Shown here: positions 45,162 to 56,379 of the stretch, in pieces
How the letters are laid out: each line of letters opens with the position of its first letter
How positions within the stretch are numbered: the stretch's first letter is position 1
DNA from: Salticus scenicus
Taxonomy: Eukaryota > Arthropoda > Arachnida > Araneae > Salticidae
Direction: 5' to 3'
Length of the DNA stretch: 64,000 nucleotides
Assembly: GCA_963930645.1 (NCBI GenBank)
Contig: OZ005662.1
Location: 79,552,841 to 79,616,840, forward strand
Notes under the pieces: generated by a model
Database searches by the model: none
What the model saw: the letters and a program-made list of their open reading frames with translations, nothing else
Told to the model about the DNA's origin: nothing
Program-made: the position numbers and the translations under genes

Positions 45162-45712
45162 CTGTATAAAGAAAAAAGGGAAAGGTATAATTTATATAAA
45201 TTTCTATTATTATAATTTAACATTATGTCTGATTTAAACGGAATTGAATTTACTGCAAGAGGTCAATTTTTAAAATGTGTGATGAATGTTTTGTCATTTG
45301 TAATAAAAAATCATTGTCCAGGCGTTTATATTATTTTTATTTTCTGTTTTGATCATTTAAATTCAGGAATATTTCTTTTGTTATTACTATTACATTTTTT
45401 ATTATAAATATATATATCGTGGTGTATGCTGCAAAATAGTGGCAACGCTCCCTTGATAATTTAAAGAAATATCCCTTGTTTAAATATTTTAAAATGGTAT
45501 TTTACTGCTGCCTAAAACAACAAATGAATACATAACATATATACTTTGTTAAATAACAATTATGGTGATTTGGTGGTGTGTCTATTACAATAAAAATAGT
45601 ATTAATCTATGTATTTCTATCTTTTTTTTTTTTTTTTTAATCCACGCGCAGTTTTTCGGTTCAGAGCGTGAAGGATTTTGTTTGAGGATTATTAAAGATA
45701 TAATTTTTGAAA
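44704..45712. other. Intergenic DNA, no gene assigned
   Basis: A (TA)n microsatellite lies at 45137-45161. Short open frames at 44913-45130 and 45225-45407 are not recognised. Confidence 0.4.
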
Positions 45713-46249
45713 TCTATATAAATAAAGAGACGTATCTCTGTGTGTGTGTGTCTCTGTGTCTGTCTGCGCTCTGGGCTCTGGTGCTCACGCTCACCTTACT
45801 AACAGCAGAGATAAAAAACTGGGTAGCTGGGAGTTGGAACTGGAACCCTGTAGGTGTGCACCTCATCGAGATTTTTTCGAATATTTTTAATTATTATTAC
45901 TATTTTTTATTTATTTATTCAGTTTTAAACAGTGCCTTCTCTGTTTCATTTTTCTAAAATTTATTATTTGGTTTCAGTCGTCTGCGTATCTTAACAATGG
46001 TTATTACGTTTTCTTCTTTTTTTACTATTATTGTTATATATTTAATTCAGTTATTTGGAGGCGATGTTTTTTTCCCCCTTTTTTAATTTTATTACATTTA
46101 TTGAAAATTAAATGATAATGCAGTAAAAAAAAAAAATAAGTATATTAAATTTTAAATTTAAAAACTTATTTTTAACAGTTATGTTTATGTATAATTTTTA
46201 TAGAACAACTTCTTATTTTTCATTCTTTTAATTAAATACATTGAAAGGA

Positions 46250-46286
<37 letters not shown>

Positions 46287-46728
46287 ATTTTTTTCAATTT
46301 ATAGTATTTATTGGAAAAAATTATTGTATATAGTACAAAGGATTAAACTCATAAAAATTTAAGTTTAATTAAAATTTATTGTTTTTTATTTACTTAATTC
46401 CTTTTAAATGGAATCCTACTTTTCCTTTTATTTATTATATTGTTCGAAATGATTTCAGAGAATTCAAATGTTGTATTTTGAAGTTAATAAGGTTGTTACA
46501 TGAAAGGTTCGACCAAGATTGACAAGTTAAAAGAAATAGTGGGAGTAAAAGTTGTCCGAATAATATTTGGAATGAAATTTTAAATTTAATAATAGCTTTG
46601 AATTCTATATAAATATAAGTACGATATAAGTACTCGTAATATAACAGTACTCGTCATAGTACTCCGTATTCTCCATTAGATTTCATCGAAAGAGAAAGTC
46701 GTGTGAGTTCCACGACTTGCACAACCAG
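45713..46728 (+). mobile_element. Helitron-family element, second copy
   Basis: The 5' end TCTATATAAATAAAGAGACG after A, the (TG)n/CTCTG run and TAGGTGTGCACCTCATCGAG match the element at 32742. The 3' part differs: it ends AGTCGTGTGAGTTCCACGAC (hairpin) then TTGCACAACCAG, like the end at 34363, not CTAG. The exact 3' edge is uncertain. Confidence 0.6.
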
Positions 46729-47166
46729 ATTATTTTTGGGGATTTTTAAATTATCAAAAATTGTAAAGAAAATTGATTTCTTGACTTTTTGTGAAACACC
46801 TTAAATATTTTACAAGAATATGACAAAAACTGTCTGATTGCCTTAAACATAGCTAAAAAATTATATTTGTATAAAAATATTTATAAGAATAAAAAGTAGT
46901 TAAAATTTTAAAACTTAATAACCCTTCAAAAATTGATTAGAAGTGTAGAAATATAATGTTGGCATATATTCTTTAAAGATTATTTTTACACCAATCAAGA
47001 GAATTCAATGATGCATTAAGTTTAATTATATAAGCATTCAGAATTATCAGTTTTATCCCCAATAACTTAATAATTATACTGTTAAAAATACATAACGGCA
47101 TTTTTCTTCCACAGTTTGTATTTGTTGTTATTCTTGTTTGTTTATAAGTTTCATATTTTCAAAAGG
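46729..47166. other. AT-rich DNA, no gene recognised
   Basis: Nothing supportable. Confidence 0.5.
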
Positions 47167-47358
47167 CCCCCACCAGTGACCGAGCGGTTCTGCTCTCAAA
47201 GCTTGTAGTCTGGAAGTATCGAGTTCGATTTCAGGTAATTCTCGTCGCCTTAACCGTTTGCAGTTTCCAGTGGTTTTCTCCCTTTAGAAAATTCCCTGTG
47301 GATGACACTCAACCTCAGGGTTAGGACCCTCGTGTAGCCAATCAGCCTTAATCTCAAA
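47167..47358 (+). repeat. tRNA-derived SINE, copy 2
   Basis: Head CACCAGTGACCGAGCGGTTC with A box, GAGTTCGATTTC as a mutated B box, body CAGTGGTTTTCTCCCTTTAG, tail CCTCAGGGTTAGGACCCTCG and AATCAGCCTTAATC. Same order as at 19001-19220. Confidence 0.7.
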
Positions 47359-48595
47359 ACACAAACACATATTTTCAAGGGTACAAATATGCTGCAGTTT
47401 GTTGCCACTATCTCAGAATAAAGACTTTCCTCTTCATTTTGTCTTAGTTTTTCAGTCGAAATACTATAATAAAAATTAGACTTCGAAAACAGAGGAAGCA
47501 GACTGTGCCAGACTAGAACCTCTTTTCTGTAATGTAATCATTTTCTAATGACAAAAAAAACCTCCCTAACTTACTTGCACGAATTTAAATTTAAGAAATG
47601 TTTAGCCAATATCATATCATTTTTAATATAATCTTTGGTAGAGTGAGATTTCCAATGCAAGGAACTTGATATTGTTTATTTGATTTAAGATAAGAATTTC
47701 TAGCAGCAATTTATTTATTTTTAAATTGGATTTTCTAATGCTGTTAGTTTTTATACTTTAACTTTTCAAATTTCTTCTTTCCTACTATTTTGCATACACT
47801 TATTTATGCGAAAAAAAAAAAAAAAAAAAAAAACACAACCTGCATAATTCACAATTTCCACACTTAAATAAATATTGTAACGACATTTTTATAAATAATT
47901 TAAACTTATTATGATTATATAATTAATACTAATTTTGTGTACCCCTGTACATTGCCTATACGTTGTAAAAGCACCTAATTTCGTAATTAAATTTATCGCT
48001 TAAACGAAACAAAACACGCACACACAGAGAGAAAAAATAAAAAAAATAATTTCACAACTTGAAATGCGCTTCGAGCCAATTGCAACCATAGCTCTGCCCT
48101 AAAATATACTTTATTTATTTATTTATTTTTTGTTTTATGTGAACCTCTAGTAAAATGATGAATGCTTTTCATATGATATTCAAGGTAAAATATGCTTTTG
48201 AACGTATTGAAATATATGCGATAATTTATTTTGTTTTGTTTAATCGAAAGATGTTAAATTGTGAGAAAATGAAGTTTCGCCCAGATGCGTAAGACATTAG
48301 AATTATGCTGTACTCTTGTACACAAACTCATTTCAAAAATCTCTCAGGTAATATTCCCATCCAATAAAGGTTTGGAATACTGAATCTGGGCTCCTGATAT
48401 TTATTACTTCCATTACCTTACTACCGAAGGTATGGCACTGAGCTCCATTGTAACAGGAGAGCTGACTTCGCGGTCAGTCGTCTACTAGACGAATTACGGC
48501 TTGATGAATGCATAGGGGGCAAAAAGAAAAAAAGTAGTCCGTTTTACCATGCGTCTGACAGTATGAATTCTCGATTATTATTGTTTATTATTTCA
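47359..48595. other. Intergenic DNA, no gene recognised
   Basis: An A run lies near 47811-47833. A segment at 48425-48465 (GGCACTGAGCTCCATTGTAA) resembles the duplication that follows and may be a third, decayed unit. Confidence 0.45.
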
Positions 48596-48624
48596 TTATT
48601 CTCCAACATATTGTTAATAAATAA

Positions 48625-49280
48625 AGTGAATTTGCGACCTTAAGTAGCAGATTATTTTAATATGCATTTAGTTTAGTGGTTACTGGGGATATATTTTATA
48701 TAACTTGCTTATAAATGGAATGGCTTATATTCCACTGAGCCCCATTGTAACAATTTGTAGCTCAGTGTTGTATTCGAAGAATCTTTTTTAATTCAAGCTA
48801 ACATTTTGAGTTCCAAACTACTCTATCAACCCAATTACTTTTAGTTTTATTCAACCGTATTTTTCTTGCTTTCTATTCCTCCCCCCCCCCTCCCCAATTT
48901 TGATATATTACAGAAATTATTTAATATCGAACATTCACTGCTAAAATAAAAGGGGTTATTTTATTAATTATTTTGAGGGAGGTGGTCATTTAAATGATTG
49001 GTTATTTACTTTTATAACATTATAATAAATAATAAAAAATTTCGTTAAACGTTAGATTTTTAAGATCATAATCTTTAAGTAACAGAACATTTTAATATGC
49101 ATTTAGTTTGATATTTACTTGAGATATTTTTATATAACTTGCTTATAGATGGAACTGTTTATATTCCACTGAATACCATTGTTACAATCTGTAGCTCAGT
49201 GCTGTATTAGCAGAACCTTTTTAAATTCAAGTTATCATTTGAAGTTCCAAACTACTTTGTCAATTCAATTATTATTTTCT
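48625..49280. repeat. Tandem segmental duplication, period ~440 bp
   Basis: The segments 48650-48845 and 49090-49280 both read TTTTAATATGCATTTAGTTT, ATATAACTTGCTTATA, TTATATTCCACTGA, CTGTAGCTCAGTG-like and GTTCCAAACTACT in order. Confidence 0.75.
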
Positions 49281-50460
49281 CTTACCTGTAAGGTAGAGAA
49301 AGTATTGTTTTGGGTCAAAATTTCAAAAGTGAGTTTTTGTTATATTTACACGTTTTGGTGTCCCCTGAATCCAAAAATATCATATTTTTTCGCAATTACA
49401 GTACTTCCCTTACATAATGTATGCTTGGAAAGTAAAAAATAACAATAAAATCATTTTAGAGAGGTAGAGATTTGAATTTATAAAAACTATAAAATGTAAA
49501 AGCATAAATTTAAAAGAACAATGCAATCCAGATGACTAATATTTTTTGCTAGGATTTAAGTTGCAAAAAAATCCGACTGAAAATAAGTTTACTTTTTTCT
49601 TTTTTTTTCCTCAAAGTTTTAATTGCTGCATGCAATAGTGAGAAAAAACAGAAATTTCATAGTGCAAATTCATCATTACAATAAAATCATATTTAAATTA
49701 AAATTTAAAGATTTTTATGTACTTTGCTTTAAATAAATAAAATAAGACATGTTTTCTCCCTAAATTTATTAAAAATCTTACAACGGTAAATATTATAGCA
49801 AATTCTACCCCTCTCATTTTTCCAAAAACTATGTAAATGACTTCTTTAACCTTACAATATTTTTTCAGACAGATACAAAGATGATTTTGTGTAAAATTTT
49901 CTTATCACTCTTTCACGCTTAGATAAATATGTCTTTTTTTCTACAATGGAAGAGATTTTCATTATGTCGCTGTAAAAAAGCTACAAGTGCTGGACAAACT
50001 AAAATCTATACAGTTTGTGCAACAGGGAATTATAACAATTATATAAATTTTCAGCTCAATTAGATGAGACTTTTGTACCCTATCGCACTTTAAATAGTTT
50101 GAGCCCCTGTAAAAACACTATAAGTGGTAGATTCTCCAAAATTCATACAGTTCGTGTGAAAGTGATCTGTAACATGCATATAAATTTTCAGCTCAATCAT
50201 ATAAGGCATTTATACGCTATCACACTTTAAATCAATAGGTTTCATGCTATGGTGACAGACTTATAACATATGTACCAACTTTCAGCTCATTCGAACAAAG
50301 CATTTAGACGCTATCGTGTTCACTCACATACATCATCGTAAGAATATTTATTAAATATGAGTTCAGAGGACCTGGAAACATGTTGAAACACCAAAATCTC
50401 AAATTTCGATTTTTGGTATAATTACCCTACTTTAGTGCGGAAAGTATTGTAATCATCAGT
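49275..50460. repeat. Dispersed repeat with three internal ~115-bp units
   Basis: The left part (GAGAAAGTATTGTTTTGGGT, GTGAGTTTTTGTTATA) matches 33000-33110. The right part (GAGTTCAGAGGACCTGGAAA) matches 14850. Internal units near 50030, 50150 and 50255 share TTTCAGCTCAnTyrnAyrAG and CGCTATCrC. Probably a transposon family; class not determined. Confidence 0.5.
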
Positions 50461-50615
50461 ATTGTCAAAAATTATAGTGTTCAGAAAGTAAAAGTTAAAT
50501 TAATAGATTAAAAAAAAACTTCGCGTTTACAGTCATCTCGTTCAAATAAATCTTAAAAAAAAAAAAAAAAAAAACACATTTGAGTATTAATAAAATTTCA
50601 AAAAATTAGCAAATA

Positions 50616-50652
<37 letters not shown>

Positions 50653-51110
50653 GGCTTTATTTATTTATAAATTGAATATTAAATTAATTAGAATAACATA
50701 TTGAATTTATACATTGTTCATTAACTGTAATGAACAATAAAAATATGGGTTAAATAAATGAACACAGACACTTGAGTATTTGAAAGATATTTTATTTCAT
50801 TAAAACGTTTTATATTTACAGACAGATGATTAAATAAGGATATATTTTAAAGTATCTGTCTCCCACCTCTCTTATTATTTTTCCCAAATTTGCAATTTTA
50901 AACGACCAATGGATTTTTACTTGCACTAATTCTATTGAAACTAATTCAAAATAAAATTTTCAAACCACTGTAAAAGTTTTAATAATATATAATTAATATT
51001 TATGTAAATGATAAGATAAAAGAAACAAAAGCTTAAATGCAAGTTGAAAAATATTTATAATTAAATTATAATTAAACTATGAAAGCATTTGCGTAATAAA
51101 AAGAAAAATT
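50461..51110. other. AT-rich DNA with long A runs
   Basis: A runs lie near 50557-50574 and 50617-50649. No gene is seen. Confidence 0.5.
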
Positions 51111-51111
51111 A

Positions 51112-51178
51112 TACACACTTTTTCACTTTACACACTTTTTCACCTAACACACTTTTGCTATACACACTTTTTTACTTT
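51112..51178. repeat. Minisatellite, four ~17-bp units
   Basis: Units of ACACACTTTTTCACTTT type, imperfect, stand immediately before palindrome copy 2. Confidence 0.7.
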
Positions 51179-51192
51179 ATATGTGTGTATAT

Positions 51193-52345
51193 ATATCAGA
51201 ACAAAAACCCTTAACGGGTTAAAAGTTTGTGACGCAGCTACTTTATCACTATAAGAATTTGAAATATGGGTCTTAAAAATAATGATATCAAGTTTTAAGT
51301 GACGCTCTTCTATTAGTTAAAATATACATAGATTTTCTTATTTGATCATTCGCTTTTTTCTTTTATTTATATTTACAATGCAAACATAATATTTTTAACT
51401 TCAAGATAAGACAAATATATAAAATATACTCACTGATGCTTTTTCATTTTCATTTCAATTTCAAAATAACAGTTTTAAAAGGAATGATATAAAAATTCCA
51501 GTCACGCCTCGGTGTCATTTTAAAAGATTTGTTTTTAGATTCCATTAAAATTACCTTTGTTTTGTCTGATAAAGTATATTTACACATTCAAACAGTGCTT
51601 TTAATTTTTAAATATGCTGTCAAATAATCACACTTTCACTGAGTTTGCATTATAAATAAAAATTATTTATTTCAATAAATCGATTTGTCTTTTGCGTCAC
51701 GCTATCCAAAACTGTGAGTAAAATATATGTAAATGTTATTTTGTATCATAGTATCCAACTAAGTGAGAATTTCTGCAAAGAGACAGTGTGATGCAAAGAA
51801 AACATTTGCACAAATTTTACTTGCAGTTTTGGATAGCGTGACGCAAAAGACAAATCGATTTATTGAAATAAATAATTTTTATTTATAATGCAAACTCAGT
51901 GAAAGTGTGATTATTTGACAGCATATTTAAAAATTAAAAGCACTGTTTGAATGTGTAAATATACTTTATCAGACAAAACAAAGGTAATTTTAATGGAATC
52001 TAAAAACAAATCTTTTAAAATGACACCGAGGCGTGACTGGAATTTTTATATCATTCCTTTTAAAACTGTTATTTTGAAATTGAAATGAAAATGAAAAAGC
52101 ATCAGTGAGTATATTTTATATATTTGTCTTATCTTGAAGTTAAAAATATTATGTTTGCATTGTAAATATAAATAAAAGAAAAAAGCGAATGATCAAATAA
52201 GAAAATCTATGTATATTTTAACTAATAGAAGAGCGTCACTTAAAACTTGATATCATTATTTTTAAGACCCATATTTCAAATTCTTATAGTGATAAAGTAG
52301 CTGCGTCACAAACTTTTAACCCGTTAAGGGTTTTTGTTCTGATAT
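51193..52345. repeat. Long palindrome, copy 2 (complete)
   Basis: Arms 51193-51737 and 51801-52345, each 545 bp, pair almost throughout around a 63-bp centre. Tips read ATATCAGAACAAAAACCCTT inward from both sides; next come CGGGTTAAAAGTTTGTGACG and, near the centre, GCGTCACGCTATCCAAAAC. No open frame of note. A single strand could form a 545-bp hairpin. Confidence 0.92.
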
Positions 52346-52445
52346 CATTACTTTTTAGAGGTTATTGATCAAAAAATTAAAACGAGTCGTTCCGGCTCAT
52401 AGGAAGGTTAGGTTGATTTATCTTTTCTTATGAAGATGCCACCAT
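52346..52445. repeat. Tail shared with palindrome copy 3
   Basis: ATTACTTTTTAGAGGTTATT, GATCAAAAAATTAAAACGAG and ATGAAGATGCCACCAT recur after copy 3 (63853-63950), although the sequences left of the two palindromes are unrelated. Confidence 0.75.
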
Positions 52446-52479
52446 CTTTTTTCAAAATGACAGCTACAATTTATTAATG

Positions 52480-53640
52480 AACTTGGTAGATTTATTAAAG
52501 AGGTCTATTTACATATGGAGTTTTAAGCAAATCGGTTCAAAAGTTATTGTGATAATTTTCAAGTGGCCACCATTTAGAAACAAAGGACAGAGTGACTGAG
52601 ATGCCCAGTGAACTTATCAAAGATATTTGAATATGTCAACTGTGCAAATGCGATTCAAACTGATTCCATATTACAAAAGTTATTGTAATAAAAAATTTTT
52701 AAGTGGCCGCCACTTGGAAACAAAATGGTGGAGCAAGTTGCCTAGCGAACTTTTCCAAGATATTTAAACTGTATTAAATTCACTCCCCAACTTTGATCTG
52801 AACCCAGTGGCGCCGATTATGTGGGGGCTTGAGCCCCCCCCAGAAAATTTTCTGTAAGGGATCAGCCCCCCCAGAAATTTTGAATACTGATTCTCTATTA
52901 AACAAGAAATTCTTTCCTCTATTTCTTATTTAGTTTCTTACCAAAATCATAGCTGTAAAATAAGGTTGTTGCAATTGAAAATGGACATAAATCGACTAAG
53001 AAAAAAAGAAAGAAAAACAAGAGAGGCTGAAAGTCTCTGTATGGGGCGCGGGGTGAGTTCAGAGGAAGATGATTCCCTTTACTGTGCTACACTTATAGTT
53101 TGTGCATGAGGAGCAAAAGTTTTCAGAAACATCATGCAAAGTAATATAACTATTTTTACAAAAGTTACTGCCATATAAATTCGATTTACATAAACTAAAT
53201 GGCAAAGATTATGATGGCATTTTCAGGTCCAGTTTTGGGGCCCTTTGCTACTCAGAGCCCCTGGCACGTGCCCCTGTGTTAATCAGGCCGTTGTTTGTGT
53301 GTGCATATGTTCTTTTCCTTGGGTAAGCGTGTGTACATTATTACACCATATTTGATGACCTTGTATTAGAAATGTGATGCCCCCCCACCCTCAAAAAATA
53401 ATCTTGGCTACGGCCTTGGTTCGAGCCCCCCCAGAAATTTTTCAAAGTCGGCGCTGCTGTCTGAACCAGTTTAGTATTCTAAAAGTTATCGTTGTGGCAT
53501 ATTTTCAAGTAGCAGCCTGATTTCAAGTGGCTGCAACTTGGAAACTAGATAAATGTTGGAACAAAATTCATCCAAGATATTTGTGTGATAAGTTCAATGT
53601 CCAACTTAAATTGATTCAGTATTTCAAAAGATGAGAAAAT
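52480..53640. repeat. Degenerate ~155-bp tandem array
   Basis: Units share AAGTGGCCGCCACTTGGAAA, CCAAGATATTT and TTCAAAAGTTATTGTnATAA. About four units are visible once the hAT insertion at 52805-53459 is set aside. Confidence 0.65.
52805..53459. mobile_element. hAT-type MITE, 655 bp
   Basis: A perfect 8-bp target duplication TCTGAACC stands at 52797-52804 and 53460-53467. Ends CAGTGGCGCCGA and, inverted, CAGCAGCGCCGA are followed on both sides by a GGGGGGCTyGA segment and AGAAATTTT. No transposase inside. Confidence 0.85.
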
Positions 53641-53899
53641 TGCATATATTTCGGTAATCAGATGCAAAAATTATGTAATCAGAAAACATACGCCAAAAAA
53701 AGGCATAAATCTCGCTGATTTTTGACTCAATATATGTATTTAACATCTGTGATATCACTTTTCAGAAATAGCACGAATTTCGTCCATTATAGCAGCGAAA
53801 ATATTTGCCTATCTTTATTTAGTGAAAAAGAGAAACAATCGCTATTTGAGCAATTAGCCATGATAAAGGTAAATTTTGTTAATAAGACATGAAACGATG
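53641..53899. repeat. Satellite-like degenerate array, part 1
   Basis: Short related phrases such as GCATATATTTCGGTAATCAG and CGAATTTCGTCCATTA recur at roughly 40-base steps. The array continues at 54331-54574 and 55361-56250 beyond inserted elements. Confidence 0.5.
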
Positions 53900-53907
53900 G
53901 ATTTCGA

Positions 53908-54330
53908 CCCAGTGGCAGAAACACCGCGACATAGTTACGGACACAGAAAAGCGGCTTGCAGACAGTTTTTGTCTGCAACTTTCGAATAACAATTCACTTA
54001 AAAAAAACTTCTGTATAAAAACTAAAACTAATACTTTTATTATTTATAATTATCTATATTGTGTTGTGTCAAACATTGCTATAAAATATTTAATTGAATG
54101 AGATGAATTGAATGAGTACACACAATTGTTTATACTATATTGTCCTGCAGTAAAATTGTATTCGTGTATTGTTGCACGATATCACCTGATGTTACCCCCC
54201 CCCCCCCCAATCACCTTTCAGGCTTTTTGAGTGTAAGCCATTTTCACCACTGATTAACACAAATTTTGCAGACAGATTATGAAATTTTAAAAGCCTGTCA
54301 CAGACAGCTACGAAACTTTCTGCCACTGGG
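53908..54330. mobile_element. hAT-type MITE of the CCCAGTGGCAG family, copy 1
   Basis: A perfect 8-bp duplication GATTTCGA stands at 53900-53907 and 54331-54338. The ends CCCAGTGGCAGAAA / TTTCTGCCACTGGG are perfect inverted repeats. The left sub-terminal has GCAGACAGTTTTTGTCTGC, itself palindromic. A C run of 13 lies near 54197-54209. Confidence 0.88.
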
Positions 54331-54582
54331 GATTTCGATAATTCACTGCAAAAATATTATGTTGTTTTGTAATGAATTAACAGCTTATTTCGTACTTTGA
54401 AAGATTAAAAGTAAATATTATCGGTTAAACGATCCCGTATTGTAGATAGACTTTTGTGTTGCGTATTTCTGCAATGTATAAATAATAAAAAAAGTAATTT
54501 CATTATTGTTTTGTGAAATAATCTCATATCTCAGCAATCATTTTTTAAAAACATACAAAATTTAATAATTAGCAGTGAAATT

Positions 54583-55352
54583 CCAGTGGCAGAAAGTTTT
54601 GTAGCTGTGTGCGACAGGCTTTTAAAATTTCAAAATCTGTCTGCGAAATTTGCCTGTAATCAGGGATGAGAATGGCTTACACTCAAAAAGCCTGAAGCTG
54701 ATAGCAGCAATCTTTGGGGGAGAGAGCTTAACAATAGTGGTGATCTCGTGCAACAATACACAAATACAATTTTACTACAGAACTATAGTAATAAACAATT
54801 ATAAAATAATAAGTTGAACTCATTCAATTAAATATTTATAGCAATGTTTGACACAACACAGTATAAATAACAAAAGTATTAGTTTTGATACAGAAATTTT
54901 TATAAGTGAATTATGAAGTGGAGGAGAAGTTTTGGAGCAGTTTTAAAAGAAATTAGCACTTTTCTATGTCCCCGTAGAATCTTAGTAACAGGGGAAAAGA
55001 ATACGCATATGCTGTCTATCAAGGGAGATATAGGCTGCTTAGGTCGCCGTTGTTAAGTACTGTTTTGTGTGTTCCTACCAAGGCACCTATATGGGGGCTC
55101 TAGAGTTCCTACCAAAGAGCATCTAAGACGTCATACATGGGTAGCGCATTGTCGCAGGCGAAAAATGTCCGTAAATTGCAGACAAAGACTGTCTGAAAGT
55201 TGTGGGCAATTTTTTTTATTAGTACAGAGACAGACAAAGAGTGTTCGAAAGTTACGGACTAATTGTTTTATTAGTGCAGACAAAAACTGTCTGCAAGCAT
55301 TTATTCTGTGTCCGCGACTATGTCACCGTGTCACGGTGTTTCTGCCACTGGG
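54583..55352. mobile_element. hAT-type MITE of the CCCAGTGGCAG family, copy 2 (inverted, longer)
   Basis: The flanking 8-mers GTGAAATT (54575-54582) and GTGAAATA (55353-55360) agree at 7 of 8. The interior aligns in reverse complement with copy 1 (TTTGACACAACACAnTAT, AATACACnAATACAATTTTA). It keeps an additional ~340 bp near 54915-55255 missing from copy 1, so it is nearer the parental element. Confidence 0.82.
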
Positions 55353-55360
55353 GTGAAATA

Positions 55361-56250
55361 ATAGTCTATATTAGCAATTAGTTGCTCTTGCATAATTTTA
55401 AAAAATAAGCGGTAAAATGATTGATTCCATATTTCAGCAAATTTATTGCATACATCGGATATTGTCTTTGCAAAAAAGGGCGAATTTCATTGATTAACAT
55501 AGAGATAAAGCCTATTTCAGCAAACAATTAGGATTAAAATAACCTTATTAAGCAACGGCGAAATGATTGCGTGTTTCAATAATCAGCCACAAAACATCGT
55601 GAATTTCAGAAATCACCTTTGAAAAGATTTCAAATTTTATCGATTAACGCCGAATTAATATCGTATTTTAGCAATTAGTTGCACTTAAGCATAAATTTTT
55701 GACAGTTAATAGTAAAATGATCCCGTATTTCCGAATTAGGCTGCAAAATTATTGCATATTTCGGGATTCAGCTTTGAGAAAAGCATAAATTTCATAGATT
55801 AGCGGCGAAATAATTGAGTATTTGGAGATTAAACTTTATAAAGAATACGAATTTCATCGATTAGGCGCAAAATAATACAGTGAATTTTATTAGTTAGCAG
55901 AGATATAATAGCGGTATTTGGGAATTAAATGTAAATTTTAACTATAAAAATTGACACCATAGTTAGCGGTGAAAATAATCCCGTATTTTCGAAATCAGCT
56001 GCAAAATTATTGTGTATTTCAGCATTCAGCTTTGAGAACAAAGTGCAAATTACGTCTATTATCGACGAAATAATTGAGTATTTGGGACATTTAACTTAAA
56101 AAACGCAGAAACTTTATTAATTAGCGATGAAAAAAATTATGCATTTTAGCAATCAATTGTAAAATTATCGCGAATTTTGGAAATCAGTCTTGAAATATGT
56201 GAATTTTATCGATAACTGGTGAAATTATAGCATATTTTAACAAGTGGTTG
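55361..56250. repeat. Satellite-like degenerate array, main part
   Basis: Recurring words are GATTAGCGGCGAAATAATTG, AGTATTTGGG, TATTTCnGnATTCAGCTTTG and GCTGCAAAATTATTGyrTAT, at roughly 35-45-base steps and about 150-base super-steps. Strong divergence indicates age. Nothing coding. Confidence 0.6.
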
Positions 56251-56279
56251 TGACTATATGTATAAATATTGTTAATTTC

Positions 56280-56341
56280 ACATTTATTTTTGCACATGCT
56301 GTGCAGTTTTTTTTTTTTTTTTTTAATAATAATGTATAGAC

Positions 56342-56379
<38 letters not shown>

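Noticed and set aside
45225..45407. 60-codon frame with good ATG
   Set aside because: Second half is a poly-Leu/Phe product of T-rich DNA; no support for coding.
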